Below are positions 51,239 to 60,341 of a stretch of 64,000 nucleotides of DNA, in pieces (positions within the stretch are counted from its first letter, which is position 1; each line of letters starts with the position of its first letter). The stretch lies in contig CAZMZM010000002.1 of assembly GCA_964570865.1 (NCBI GenBank), positions 1 to 64,000 on the forward strand, written 5' to 3'. This DNA is from WGAL01 sp964570865 (GTDB lineage: Bacteria; Bacteroidota; Ignavibacteria; Ignavibacteriales; Melioribacteraceae). The translations under genes and the position numbers were made by a program. The notes beneath the pieces are model-generated. The model saw nothing but the letters and a program-made list of their open reading frames with translations. It was not told the origin of the DNA and made no database searches.

Positions 51239-53659
51239 CTATTTTAGGAGCAGCATCTTTTTAGTCGCTGAAAAATTACCGCATTCCAATTTGTAAAAAT
51301 AAATTCCGCTAGGCAAATCAACTTCCCGACCGGCAGCATTAAACCGTACTGAATAATTTCCCCTTGCTTGTTCCTTGTTTACAAGAGTTGTAACCTTTTG
51401 CCCTAACGCATTAAAAACCGAAAGTGTTACATGCCCTGTTTCCGCAACCGAGTAATTAATTGTGGTTGTCGGATTGAACGGATTAGGATAATTTTGTCCA
51501 AGATGAAATTTGTAAGGTGAAAAATTATCATCTACCGAAACTTGCACCGAATCGTAATACATTATTTTAATGTCATCAATATACCAACCGTCGCCGGTTA
51601 CATATCCATCGGATTGAAGCATAAACTGAAGTTTAATTTGCATACCGTCGTAATCGGACAAATCAATTTTTTCGTGAACCCACTGAGATTGAACGCCATC
51701 ATAAACAGGGATTCCGGCAGGTATCTGTTCTCCCTGTCCGCTTCCTGGATTTGTGTAAGTTCCGGTCAGATTATTCCAACTTGTCCCGTTATTAGTGGAA
51801 ATTCTTACACGCCCCGCGTCCCAGTTGTTTTCAATGTCCCACTTAGTGTAGAATGATAAAAACGCACCGTGCGAGCCGGTCAAATCAATATTATTTTTAC
51901 TTGTCATTTTATTGGTGATGTTATCATTATAATCTCCCGTTTTACTATCCGTATATGAATTTGGCGGGGTTACGAATGAGGAAGTAGTTTCATCCCATTT
52001 CTGAGAAGAAGTACTCTGTACCGTCCAATTATCTTCAATCACGTTCGATGTATCTTCCCACAAAACAGACGGAGTTCCAACAACGAATGAAAGCGTATCA
52101 AAATAAACCGTTTGTCCGCTCATGCTTATCGCCGCTACCAATTGTTGGCTAACACCGACCGGAGCTTCCGGGGATACGGTAATAATCATTGAATCGGGTA
52201 ACGTATAGTTTGTTCTGGCGGCAAGCGTATCAATGGAAACAGCTCGTCCGGAAACAGTAACAAAACCGGATAGCGGAGTAACAGAAACCGACACTCCGGT
52301 TGCCGCTCCAAGACCTTTATTGCGAATATTGAATCCTATTTTAGTCGTCTCTCCCGGATTTACAAATTCCGAGCTAAAACCGATATCTGCGATACTGACA
52401 AATCCTCCCGCTGCCCAAGCAAGATAGAGATTGGGAAAAACATTTTCTTCGGCAAGAGGAAGTATCCTGCTTTGCGGAGGCCAAAATCCGTCAGCGCTTG
52501 TACCTACTTCGGTAGTCATCGAAATAATTTTGTTCTTTTCAATTTGTTCACCATACATCCAATCATCGGAAGCTCCGTTAACAGCGTAAATAATATCGCT
52601 GGAAATTCCCCATGTATATCCGTTGTACTGAGTCATTTCGGAAGCATATTCTCTGAATAAAAGCGAATCGGGAGTTTCTTCCGGAATATATCCCCAAGGG
52701 AGAATTACCAAATCGCTGTATGTATGGAAGTTCATGGCAAGCACAAAATGATGAGCATCGCAAAACTGACGAACAGCTTGGGTAGCCGGTTCCGAAAAAG
52801 GAGCTGTGCCGCGATAGGTTTCACTCGAAGGGGAGCCGCTGGAGCCGTTATCGTCATAACCCCACTCATAACCCCAATTACGGTTTAAGTCCACGCCATA
52901 AGTTCCGTTGTTGTTTGTACGGCGGTTCTTTCTCCACATACCGCCTCCGTTCGGGTCTGTCTGCTGATTGTACTTGTATCCGTCAACATTAAAAACAGGC
53001 AAAAAGTACAACTGACGATTATTTACGAGATATGTAACTTCAGGGTCCGTACCGTAATTTTCCAGCAGGTAATACATAAAGTAAATCATCTGCATCATTG
53101 CTTCAGGTTCGCGGGCGTGAATAAGGGAATTATAAAATACTTCCGGCTCATCTTCGTCAACATCGGGATTATCGGAAATTTTAACGTAGTACATCGGATT
53201 ACCGAGAAACGTAACACCGAGTGTATCTTTAGCAGTGATAAGATTAGGGTAATTTGCGTGCATCTCGTCAAGTTTTGCATAAACTTCATCTGCAGTTAAA
53301 AACCCGCCCATCGAGCCATAATCAAAACCCTTTACTCCATACTTCATGTACGATTTGGAAAGAGCCGCCTCTTTCTCACTCTCCGACATCTTTGGTAATG
53401 CCTCATAATATTTTTTCCAATCGGAAATAATAATATTGTACGAAAAACCGTTTTCATTCAGAAGTTTTATTTGTGAGCTACTGACAAATACTTCTATCGA
53501 AGTTTTATCCTTATTAAAAACAGGATGTCCGTCAACAATGCCGAGAGCAGCCAGCTCCTTTGCTTGTTCTACCGAAGTTAAATTAATTGAAATTTTCTTA
53601 TAAGATTGTGCGGACAAAGTAATAGTAAGAAAGAGAATAACAGTTAAAATTTTTCTCAT
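51239..53659 (-). CDS. Secreted M14 zinc carboxypeptidase with T9SS sorting domain
   Basis: The 806-residue precursor has a signal peptide (ILTVILFLTITLSAQ), a short pro-region, and an M14 domain (about 125-415). Zinc ligands are H181 and E184 (LIHAREPEA) and H312 (NFHTYSDL); the substrate-binding NRNW lies at 259-262 and catalytic E384 is in MTTEVG. A CARDB-like domain (about 420-520) and a jelly-roll, MAM/immune-inhibitor-like domain (about 545-705, ending DGWYIDDIKI) follow, then a sorting domain (GQNYPNPFNPTTTINYS ... MLLLK). It removes C-terminal residues from peptides outside the cell. Confidence 0.92.
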   Translation of the reverse strand: MRKILTVILFLTITLSAQSYKKISINLTSVEQAKELAALGIVDGHPVFNKDKTSIEVFVSSSQIKLLNENGFSYNIIISDWKKYYEALPKMSESEKEAALSKSYMKYGVKGFDYGSMGGFLTADEVYAKLDEMHANYPNLITAKDTLGVTFLGNPMYYVKISDNPDVDEDEPEVFYNSLIHAREPEAMMQMIYFMYYLLENYGTDPEVTYLVNNRQLYFLPVFNVDGYKYNQQTDPNGGGMWRKNRRTNNNGTYGVDLNRNWGYEWGYDDNGSSGSPSSETYRGTAPFSEPATQAVRQFCDAHHFVLAMNFHTYSDLVILPWGYIPEETPDSLLFREYASEMTQYNGYTWGISSDIIYAVNGASDDWMYGEQIEKNKIISMTTEVGTSADGFWPPQSRILPLAEENVFPNLYLAWAAGGFVSIADIGFSSEFVNPGETTKIGFNIRNKGLGAATGVSVSVTPLSGFVTVSGRAVSIDTLAARTNYTLPDSMIITVSPEAPVGVSQQLVAAISMSGQTVYFDTLSFVVGTPSVLWEDTSNVIEDNWTVQSTSSQKWDETTSSFVTPPNSYTDSKTGDYNDNITNKMTSKNNIDLTGSHGAFLSFYTKWDIENNWDAGRVRISTNNGTSWNNLTGTYTNPGSGQGEQIPAGIPVYDGVQSQWVHEKIDLSDYDGMQIKLQFMLQSDGYVTGDGWYIDDIKIMYYDSVQVSVDDNFSPYKFHLGQNYPNPFNPTTTINYSVAETGHVTLSVFNALGQKVTTLVNKEQARGNYSVRFNAAGREVDLPSGIYFYKLECGNFSATKKMLLLK

Positions 53660-53677
53660 AGTCTCCTCAAAAAAAGT

Positions 53678-54043
53678 TTATTTAATAAATTCGATTGTTA
53701 TCGGATAATAAAAATATTCCCCGTCAACAGCGCGCACGGCAGCGATAACAGGAAAGATAAACGCGGCAAACAGCACAAGAAGCAACATTGGAATACCAAT
53801 CAGGAAAATAATCAGTACCGAAGCGATAATAGTGTAAATGGTAACGGAAATCTGAAAGTTAATAGCCTCCTTACCGTGAAAATCGATAAAATCAGAGTGA
53901 TTTTTTTTGATAATCCAAATTGAAAGGGGTCCTAAAATATTTCCGAATGGAATAACAAAAAAAGCGAATGCTGCAATGTGAGTAATTGCCGCCCACATTT
54001 TAATTTCCTTTTCAGTCATAGTATAAATTTCTTGTTCATCCAT
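53678..54043 (-). CDS. DUF4870 membrane protein
   Basis: This 121-residue protein has three hydrophobic helices and the family pattern MWAAITHIAAFAFF, PLSIWIIKKNHSDFIDFHGK (DUF4870 K..S.F.D.H.K.A.NFQ) and a final AVRAVDGEYFYYPITI. Its function is unknown. The ATG at 54043 is preceded by AAGGATAAT; an upstream in-frame start at 54094 would add 17 residues without a ribosome site. It lies 18 bases before the carboxypeptidase start, so co-transcription is likely. Confidence 0.85.
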   Translation of the reverse strand: MDEQEIYTMTEKEIKMWAAITHIAAFAFFVIPFGNILGPLSIWIIKKNHSDFIDFHGKEAINFQISVTIYTIIASVLIIFLIGIPMLLLVLFAAFIFPVIAAVRAVDGEYFYYPITIEFIK

Positions 54044-54107
54044 ATTATCCTTAATTTTGATTATTAAACTATTGACAATTTTTATCAGAAACAATAGAAA
54101 TGAAAAT

Positions 54108-54129
54108 TTAATTCTATATAGAATTAAAA
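54108..54129. repeat. 22-bp perfect AT palindrome
   Basis: TTTAATTCTAT / ATAGAATTAAA with no spacer, between the ABC operon and the DUF4870 gene, 65 bases before the ATG of the latter. AT-only arms with a weak T run on the minus strand; it may be an operator or a weak terminator. Confidence 0.5.
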
Positions 54130-54213
54130 AATAAAACCTATTTCGACTCCAAAAAATTTATAGCCGTTAATTCTCAATTGTCCATTATCAATTATCAATT
54201 ATTACTTGTTGTT

Positions 54214-55437
54214 TTATTCCCATCTTAAAGCCTCGATTGGGTCAAGATTTGAAGCTTTATAAGCGGGATAAGTTCCAAAGCCTACACCGACAACCACACA
54301 GAGTAAGATACCGATAAGCGTCCAGCCAAGCGGGAAAACAGCAGTGGCATTCATCATGGAGCCGACAACATTTCCGGCAATCACACCTAATAATATTCCG
54401 ATTAATCCTCCTGACAGGGAGAGTAGAATTGCCTCAGACAAAAACTGGACGAGAATATTTGATTTTTTTGCACCGACAGCTTTTCTGATTCCTATTTCCT
54501 TTGTACGCTCCGTAACCGAAACCAACATAATATTCATAATTCCGATTCCCGCGGCAAGAAGAGCAATTAACGCAATGGCAATTGAACCTATTCGAGCACC
54601 CTGCGTAATATTATCAATCTGAGCCATCATTGATTTGTTTGAAAATATTCCGAAATCATCAGGTTCGCCGGCAGGCACTTTTCTAATTGTCCGCATTACT
54701 CCGCGAGCTTTTTCAATCAGATTTTCGTAATCTTCTTCATTGTAAGCCATCACCGTTATGTTCATACTTCTTTTTCGTTTTCCGTAGTAAGTCATAAAAG
54801 TGGTTATCGGCGCAATCACAAAGTTATCCTGACTTCTTCCGAACGATGCACCCCGTTTCTCCAATACACCGATTACACGGAGTTTGTGCCCATCCACTTT
54901 TACATACATTCCAATCGGATTAAATGCTTTAAAGAGTTTATTTTTTATATCAGCACCGAGCACAATTACTTTTGCGGCACGCTGAACATCTCTATCATTA
55001 AACGCCCGACCAATCGCAATATTCCAGTTGTTATTTACAAACGTTCCGGCTGAGCCTCCGCAAAATGAAACATTCGGATTTGTTTCCTCGCCGTTAAATT
55101 TTACTACTCTTCCGAATTGCCATCTTTCAACGGCAATTTCTTTCGCATCGGTTAATTTTTCTCTCAGCCTTTTGAAATCATCATAGGTAATGTCTTTTCT
55201 GTTTCTGAACTTACCTCTGTTACGATGCCCCACATTGACGGTAGCAGGATATTTTTGAATCTGAAATGTATTTTGTCCGAGACTTGAAACGCCTTTTTCG
55301 ATACTGTCCTGCAAAATTGTAATTATTGTACTGATCGAAATTATAGAAAAAATACCGACTACAATTCCAAGAATTGTGAGGAAAGACCTTAATTTATTGG
55401 TTCTTACAGAATCCCATGCAACTTTTAAAATTTCCAT
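54214..55437 (-). CDS. ABC transporter permease, MacB/FtsX type (second)
   Basis: The 407-residue protein has one N-terminal helix (about 17-40), a periplasmic MacB-type domain (about 45-270) and three C-terminal helices with the FtsX motif TERTKEIGIRKAVGAKK. It lies nine bases downstream of the other permease and is about the same size; both probably form a heterodimer with the ATPase. Family members export macrolides, lipids or peptides; the cargo here is unknown. It is the last gene of the five-gene efflux operon. Confidence 0.92.
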   Translation of the reverse strand: MEILKVAWDSVRTNKLRSFLTILGIVVGIFSIISISTIITILQDSIEKGVSSLGQNTFQIQKYPATVNVGHRNRGKFRNRKDITYDDFKRLREKLTDAKEIAVERWQFGRVVKFNGEETNPNVSFCGGSAGTFVNNNWNIAIGRAFNDRDVQRAAKVIVLGADIKNKLFKAFNPIGMYVKVDGHKLRVIGVLEKRGASFGRSQDNFVIAPITTFMTYYGKRKRSMNITVMAYNEEDYENLIEKARGVMRTIRKVPAGEPDDFGIFSNKSMMAQIDNITQGARIGSIAIALIALLAAGIGIMNIMLVSVTERTKEIGIRKAVGAKKSNILVQFLSEAILLSLSGGLIGILLGVIAGNVVGSMMNATAVFPLGWTLIGILLCVVVGVGFGTYPAYKASNLDPIEALRWE

Positions 55438-55446
55438 CTTATTCCT

Positions 55447-56694
55447 TTATTCATACCTTAATGCGTCAACAGGGTCAAGTTTTGATGCTTGATAAGCAGG
55501 CGCGAATCCGGAGATAATGCCCGTCGCCAATGAAATCAGTATTGCAAGGATAACCGTGTCAACCTGAATGGACGTAGGCAGCCACTGATTAATTATCATT
55601 CCCGTTATTATTGCAAAAATCAGTCCTATAAATCCTCCGAATAAACATATTATTGAAGCCTCAGAAATAAACTGCCCCAATATTGTCCGCTTCTTAGCGC
55701 CTATTGCTTTCCGGATTCCTATTTCTCTTGTTCTCTCTTTAACGGAAACAAACATGATGTTCATTATTCCAATTGCTCCGACAAACAACGAAAGACCTGT
55801 AATAAAAAATCCGCCTATTTGTATTACACTTACTGTCTTGTTTATTTGCGTTAACAAGCCTGCCTGTTGATTTATTGAAAAGTCGTTTTTCTCACTGTAA
55901 GTTAATCCGCGCACTCTTCTCATTATCCCGATGGCTTCTTCCTTTACAGCTTCAACCATTTGAGAATTGGGGGCGCGCACGTTTATTGTAATACTTTTCC
56001 TTCTACTCGCAAAGTTCTTGAACAAAAACTCAATCGGAAGGTAGGCTTGATTGTCAGGGTTAAAATCTCCCATCACCCAACTTCCCTGTTTTTCGAGTAC
56101 GCCTACAACTTTCATTTTACGTCCGCCGACATCAAGATAGTTACCGACAGCGCCTCCGAACGGGAAGAGCTGGTCGGCGATTGAATATCCGAGTACAATT
56201 ACGTTTCGTCCACTCTTACTTTCAGTCGCATTAAAAAACCTCCCTTCGGTAAATGACAAATTTGTTGTTTTTATATATTCCGCCGTCGTGGCAGTAATAA
56301 ACATACTTTCGACAACGTTATCACGGTACTTAACCGTTTTACGCGTAAACGTACTGGGTGCAGAGGCTACCGGAAGTTTAGCTAATTCTTTATATTTTTT
56401 AAAATCTTCCATTCGCAGATTTTTTCTGTTTCTTAATTCCCACCAAGGTGTATTGTTGTTAAACCACGACCATTTATCTATGTAAAGATTATCAGAGCCA
56501 AGGGATGAAACACCGTTCTGAAAAGCTGTATCAATCCCTTTAAGCGCAGTTGACATAGTAACAACAGCCCAAATGCCGATAACTATTCCAAGCGTTGTCA
56601 GTACAGAACGTCCTTTGTTTGCAGCGATTGCCTTAAGAGAAATCAGCAGACCTTCTTTTATCTCAAATAAAACAGAATGAATTTTCTTAGCCAT
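55447..56694 (-). CDS. ABC transporter permease, MacB/FtsX type (first)
   Basis: Product of 415 residues, same layout as its neighbour: N-terminal helix near 33-52, a periplasmic domain, and three final helices with VKERTREIGIRKAIGAKKRT. Its ATG lies inside the ATPase 3' end (8-base overlap), showing coupled translation. Unlike E. coli MacB, ATPase and membrane parts are separate genes. Confidence 0.92.
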   Translation of the reverse strand: MAKKIHSVLFEIKEGLLISLKAIAANKGRSVLTTLGIVIGIWAVVTMSTALKGIDTAFQNGVSSLGSDNLYIDKWSWFNNNTPWWELRNRKNLRMEDFKKYKELAKLPVASAPSTFTRKTVKYRDNVVESMFITATTAEYIKTTNLSFTEGRFFNATESKSGRNVIVLGYSIADQLFPFGGAVGNYLDVGGRKMKVVGVLEKQGSWVMGDFNPDNQAYLPIEFLFKNFASRRKSITINVRAPNSQMVEAVKEEAIGIMRRVRGLTYSEKNDFSINQQAGLLTQINKTVSVIQIGGFFITGLSLFVGAIGIMNIMFVSVKERTREIGIRKAIGAKKRTILGQFISEASIICLFGGFIGLIFAIITGMIINQWLPTSIQVDTVILAILISLATGIISGFAPAYQASKLDPVDALRYE

Positions 56695-57400
56695 TGACTC
56701 TTACCTGTTTTCTATCTTCGACAATTTCATTTTTCTCCACAAGTCCGTCTCGTAAGCGAATTATCCGTTGAGCATGTTTGGCAATATCCTCTTCGTGAGT
56801 AACGAGAATTATTGTGTTACCGTTATCACGTAATTCTTCAAACAAAGCCATAATATCGTTTCCGGTCTTGGTGTCAAGATTACCGGTTGGTTCGTCGGCA
56901 AGTATAATGGAGGGCTGCGTAACTAATGCACGCGCAATTGCTACACGCTGCCTTTGTCCGCCGCTCAGCTCGTTGGGTTTATGATCAACTCTGTCAGCCA
57001 GCCCTACCTTCTCGAGTGCATCGTAAGCACGTTCCATACGTACCGATTTAGGAAGCCCCGCATAAATAAGAGGAAGTTCAACATTATGAAGCGCCGTAGA
57101 ACGGGGCAGCAAATTAAACGTCTGAAATACAAAACCAATTTTACGGTTTCGGATTTCGGCTAACTGGTTATCATTCATCTGACTTACATTTTCGTTTTCG
57201 AACATGTAAATCCCTTTGGAAGGAGTATCGAGACAGCCGATGATATTCATTAATGTCGATTTACCTGAACCGGAGGGACCCATAATTGCGACATAGTCAT
57301 TCCGGTTAATCTCCAGTGATACGTCAGCCAAAGCGTGAACTTCTTCAAGTCCAACCTGATAAATTTTTGCTATATGTTCAATTGAAATAATATTATTCAT
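56687..57400 (-). CDS. ABC transporter ATP-binding protein, MacB/LolD type
   Basis: An ATPase of 237 residues: Walker A GPSGSGKSTL, Q-loop FVFQTFNLLPR, signature LSGGQRQRVAIARAL, Walker B ILADEPTGNLD and switch histidine LVTHE. It powers the two FtsX-type permeases downstream. I chose the ATG at 57400; a GTG at 57409 is in frame and three codons upstream, close to the adaptor stop. It follows the adaptor gene by about 14 bases. Confidence 0.95.
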   Translation of the reverse strand: MNNIISIEHIAKIYQVGLEEVHALADVSLEINRNDYVAIMGPSGSGKSTLMNIIGCLDTPSKGIYMFENENVSQMNDNQLAEIRNRKIGFVFQTFNLLPRSTALHNVELPLIYAGLPKSVRMERAYDALEKVGLADRVDHKPNELSGGQRQRVAIARALVTQPSIILADEPTGNLDTKTGNDIMALFEELRDNGNTIILVTHEEDIAKHAQRIIRLRDGLVEKNEIVEDRKQVRVNG

Positions 57401-57414
57401 TTTATCCACTTACT

Positions 57415-58704
57415 CTAGTTTTTATTACCGGAATATTTTCTGTCCTTTTTCTCAACAATCACTTTTGTTCCATCTTCAAGTTCTCTTGAAATAGCTTTGT
57501 AAGGACCGGTAATAATTGTCTCCCCACCATTTAATCCCTTTGTAATTTCAATATAATCTTCGTCGCTAATTCCGGATTTAACTTTAACCATTTTTGCTTG
57601 GTTTCCGTCTAATACAAAAACGACTTCCTGAGGTTTGTTCTTTTTAATTTTTCCCTCTTTTTTAGATTTCATTTTTCTAAAGTTTTTCTTTCCCTTCTTA
57701 AAATCTTTTTTATCAATGCGCGCTGTTAAACTTTGAATAGGAATTGCAATCACATCATGATGCGTTTCCGTTTGAATATCCGCATCGCAAGACATACCGG
57801 GTTTAATCTTACTATTTTTGCCGAGTAAGTTAATCTTAACTTCAAAATTAACAACCTGGTCTTGAGAACCAACGCCGGTTGTCTTTGCGCTGTTTCCGAT
57901 TTGATAAACTAACCCTACAAACTCCTCATCGCCAAAAGCGTCAATCTTAATAATTGCAGTATCCCCTTTTGCCAAATTGATTACATCATTTTCATCAACG
58001 TCAACAACCGCTTCCATATTTTCTAAATTGGAAACCGTCATCATATTTGTCCCCTGGCTGAAACCACTTCCTAAAACTCTTTCTCCGAGTTCAACATTAA
58101 GCTGGCTTATTACGCCGTCCAACGGAGCAAACAATGTTGTTTTTGCCAAGTCTTCTTCCTGCTCGGCTAAAGATTCCTCAGCTTGCTTAACCATCGCCAC
58201 TTGCGAAAGATACTGACCTTCGTTAGAAAGATAGTTAGCCTTTGCCGCATCAAAATCCTGTTGGCTCGCCAATCCTTTTTCATGAAGTTTTTTGATTCTG
58301 TCAAATTCCGATTTAGCCCTGTCAAGATTTGCTTTCCGTACTTTTAAGTTAGCTTCGGCAGACTGCAGACTTGCCTTAGCGCGATTTCTCTGAGCTATAT
58401 AAATATTAGGTTTAATTCTGACAAGCAACTGACCTTTTGTAACACGGTCGCCTTCCTTAACAGGAAGCTCAACAATTTCGCCGGTTACTTCAGGCGTAAT
58501 TACTACTTTATCAATTGGATCAATCGAACCTGTCGCAGTTACAATTTGAGTAATTGTTCTTTTCTGTGCTTTTTCAGTAGTAACTTTAACAATTTTTTCC
58601 TTGTTGCTATTTAACAAAGCTACTACTATTACTGCTGCCAATAAAATACCCAAGGCGCTGAAAATAATTATTTTCTTCTTTGAATTCTTTTTTGATGTTG
58701 ACAT
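57415..58704 (-). CDS. Periplasmic adaptor (MacA/HlyD type) of a tripartite efflux pump
   Basis: A 429-residue protein: N-terminal membrane anchor (about 10-30, IIIFSALGILLAAVIVVALL), lipoyl/barrel-sandwich halves around a coiled coil (about 95-180, ASLQSAEANLKVRKANLDRA), and beta-barrel and membrane-proximal domains. An unusual lysine-rich insert (about 330-355, KKDFKKGKKNFRKMKSKKEG) lies after the beta-barrel. It links the inner-membrane ABC transporter to TolC. Its ATG shares one base with the TolC gene stop. Confidence 0.92.
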   Translation of the reverse strand: MSTSKKNSKKKIIIFSALGILLAAVIVVALLNSNKEKIVKVTTEKAQKRTITQIVTATGSIDPIDKVVITPEVTGEIVELPVKEGDRVTKGQLLVRIKPNIYIAQRNRAKASLQSAEANLKVRKANLDRAKSEFDRIKKLHEKGLASQQDFDAAKANYLSNEGQYLSQVAMVKQAEESLAEQEEDLAKTTLFAPLDGVISQLNVELGERVLGSGFSQGTNMMTVSNLENMEAVVDVDENDVINLAKGDTAIIKIDAFGDEEFVGLVYQIGNSAKTTGVGSQDQVVNFEVKINLLGKNSKIKPGMSCDADIQTETHHDVIAIPIQSLTARIDKKDFKKGKKNFRKMKSKKEGKIKKNKPQEVVFVLDGNQAKMVKVKSGISDEDYIEITKGLNGGETIITGPYKAISRELEDGTKVIVEKKDRKYSGNKN

Positions 58705-60062
58705 TAGTTACTCCCAACGGTTTTTTCATAAACTTTATAATCTAACTTGCCTAAACTGTTAAGCAATCTTGCCTTCTGAATTAGGAACGCATATTTTGCA
58801 TCAATCAATGCTCTGAGTGCATCCTGATAATCTGTATCAGATTTTAGAACTTCCACAATTGTAGCCGAACCGAGTTCATATTTTTGATGATTTATTTTTC
58901 TGTTCTCTTCTGCCGCTTTCACAGTTTTTTTGCTAACTTCCAACCCCTTTTTTGCAGCCGTAAGATCTGTGTAAGCTTGCTTAATTTCCATCTTAATTTT
59001 ACGTTTAAATGCATTGGTTTCTTCAATTGCATTCAGCTCTCCAACTTTTGCATACTCTATTTGAGCAGAAGTTGAGAACTTGGAAAAAATTGGGATAGAA
59101 AGAGTAAGCCCTGCAGAATATACATCACGGTTAAATAGATTATTAACCTGTGCAGCCGAACTGGAGAAACTGTAACGCCCGCTAAGTGTAGGGAAAAATC
59201 CGGATTTAGCAGAAGCAACTTGATTTTCTGCAGCCTTCAAATTAAATTGTTGCGCAATATAATCAGGGCGTACAGCAAGCGCATCATCAACCAACTGCTC
59301 TAAATCAAATGAATTATCACTTGCAATATCAGCAACCAATGAGTCAGTATCGGGACTTACAACTTCGTAATCATCCAATACATTTAGAGAAAGGTAATCC
59401 AGCAACTGAGTACGTGCATTGTCCAAATCGTTTTTAGCCCTTATTAGGTTTAGCTCGGCATTGCCGGTCTGAACTTTTTGCCCGTAAACATCTGCAATCT
59501 GTGCGGCACCCAATTTATAACGTTCTTCAATTTGCTCCAAAAACTTTTTATTGTATTCCAAATTATCTTTTCGAACAGCAACAACATACTTTGCTTTCAC
59601 AACATTATAAAATAAAGTTTGAGTCTGCAATACAATATCCTGTTTTAGTTTAACTAAGTTAAAACGCGCCGCCTGCAATTGGTTTTTACTTTTTGCAAAA
59701 TTAGAAATGTTGGCTAATCCGTCAAACAATGTCCAACCGCCTCCAACGGAAAAGGAGTAACTGCGATTATCCTGCTCGCTTGACGGAGTTTGAACAATAG
59801 TACCGAAATAATCGATTTGCTCCCCTCCTAAATCCTTAACCTTGTTCCAACTCCATGAACCTGAAGCACTTAAACTCGGAAGAAATCCGCCAAATGAGGA
59901 TTTAACACTTGCCTTGCTCGAACGGATGTTGTTTTCACTCTTTCTAAGAGTAGTATTTTGGCGTAAAGCGATTGAAATCGATTCCTTCAATGTTAATTTT
60001 TTTTGAGCATAAATAGGGAAAACAATTATCAATCCCAATGCTGCTATCAATATTTTTTTCAT
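58704..60062 (-). CDS. TolC-family outer-membrane efflux protein
   Basis: The 452-residue protein has a signal peptide (ILIAALGLIIVFPIYAQ) and the two-fold repeated outer-membrane efflux domain (L..A...N..L and long alpha-helical hairpins, e.g. NVVKAKYVVAVRKDNLEYNK; IKQAYTDLTAAKKGLEVSKK). It forms the outer-membrane duct. I chose the ATG at 60062, with AAGGA upstream; an in-frame TTG at 60065 precedes it. It is first in the operon TolC-adaptor-ATPase-permease-permease. Confidence 0.93.
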   Translation of the reverse strand: MKKILIAALGLIIVFPIYAQKKLTLKESISIALRQNTTLRKSENNIRSSKASVKSSFGGFLPSLSASGSWSWNKVKDLGGEQIDYFGTIVQTPSSEQDNRSYSFSVGGGWTLFDGLANISNFAKSKNQLQAARFNLVKLKQDIVLQTQTLFYNVVKAKYVVAVRKDNLEYNKKFLEQIEERYKLGAAQIADVYGQKVQTGNAELNLIRAKNDLDNARTQLLDYLSLNVLDDYEVVSPDTDSLVADIASDNSFDLEQLVDDALAVRPDYIAQQFNLKAAENQVASAKSGFFPTLSGRYSFSSSAAQVNNLFNRDVYSAGLTLSIPIFSKFSTSAQIEYAKVGELNAIEETNAFKRKIKMEIKQAYTDLTAAKKGLEVSKKTVKAAEENRKINHQKYELGSATIVEVLKSDTDYQDALRALIDAKYAFLIQKARLLNSLGKLDYKVYEKTVGSN

Positions 60063-60287
60063 CAATCAATCCTTAAATTTTGATTTTCTGATAATTATGA
60101 CGCAAGTCAATTGGGATTGTTCCGAAAGGATTGATAAATAATCAGTATTACGATAAGATAAAAAAATAAAGGAATAGTATTTACCGTAATAATTTTACTA
60201 CTCCCGATTTTACTAAATAATTTATCTTACATATAATTATAGGAATTAACTCAAACATATATTTTTGAATTTAGATTCAACATAAAT

Positions 60288-60317
60288 AAAAAAAGGCGTC
60301 CCTTTTGAGACGCCTTT
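60288..60317 (-). terminator. Rho-independent terminator of ilvE
   Basis: Perfect 9-bp stem AAAGGCGTC (60292-60300) / GACGCCTTT (60309-60317), loop of eight bases; on the minus strand it is followed by a T-rich run. It lies 25 bases past the ilvE stop. Confidence 0.85.
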
Positions 60318-60341
60318 AATCTAACTATCTAAAGCAAAAAG

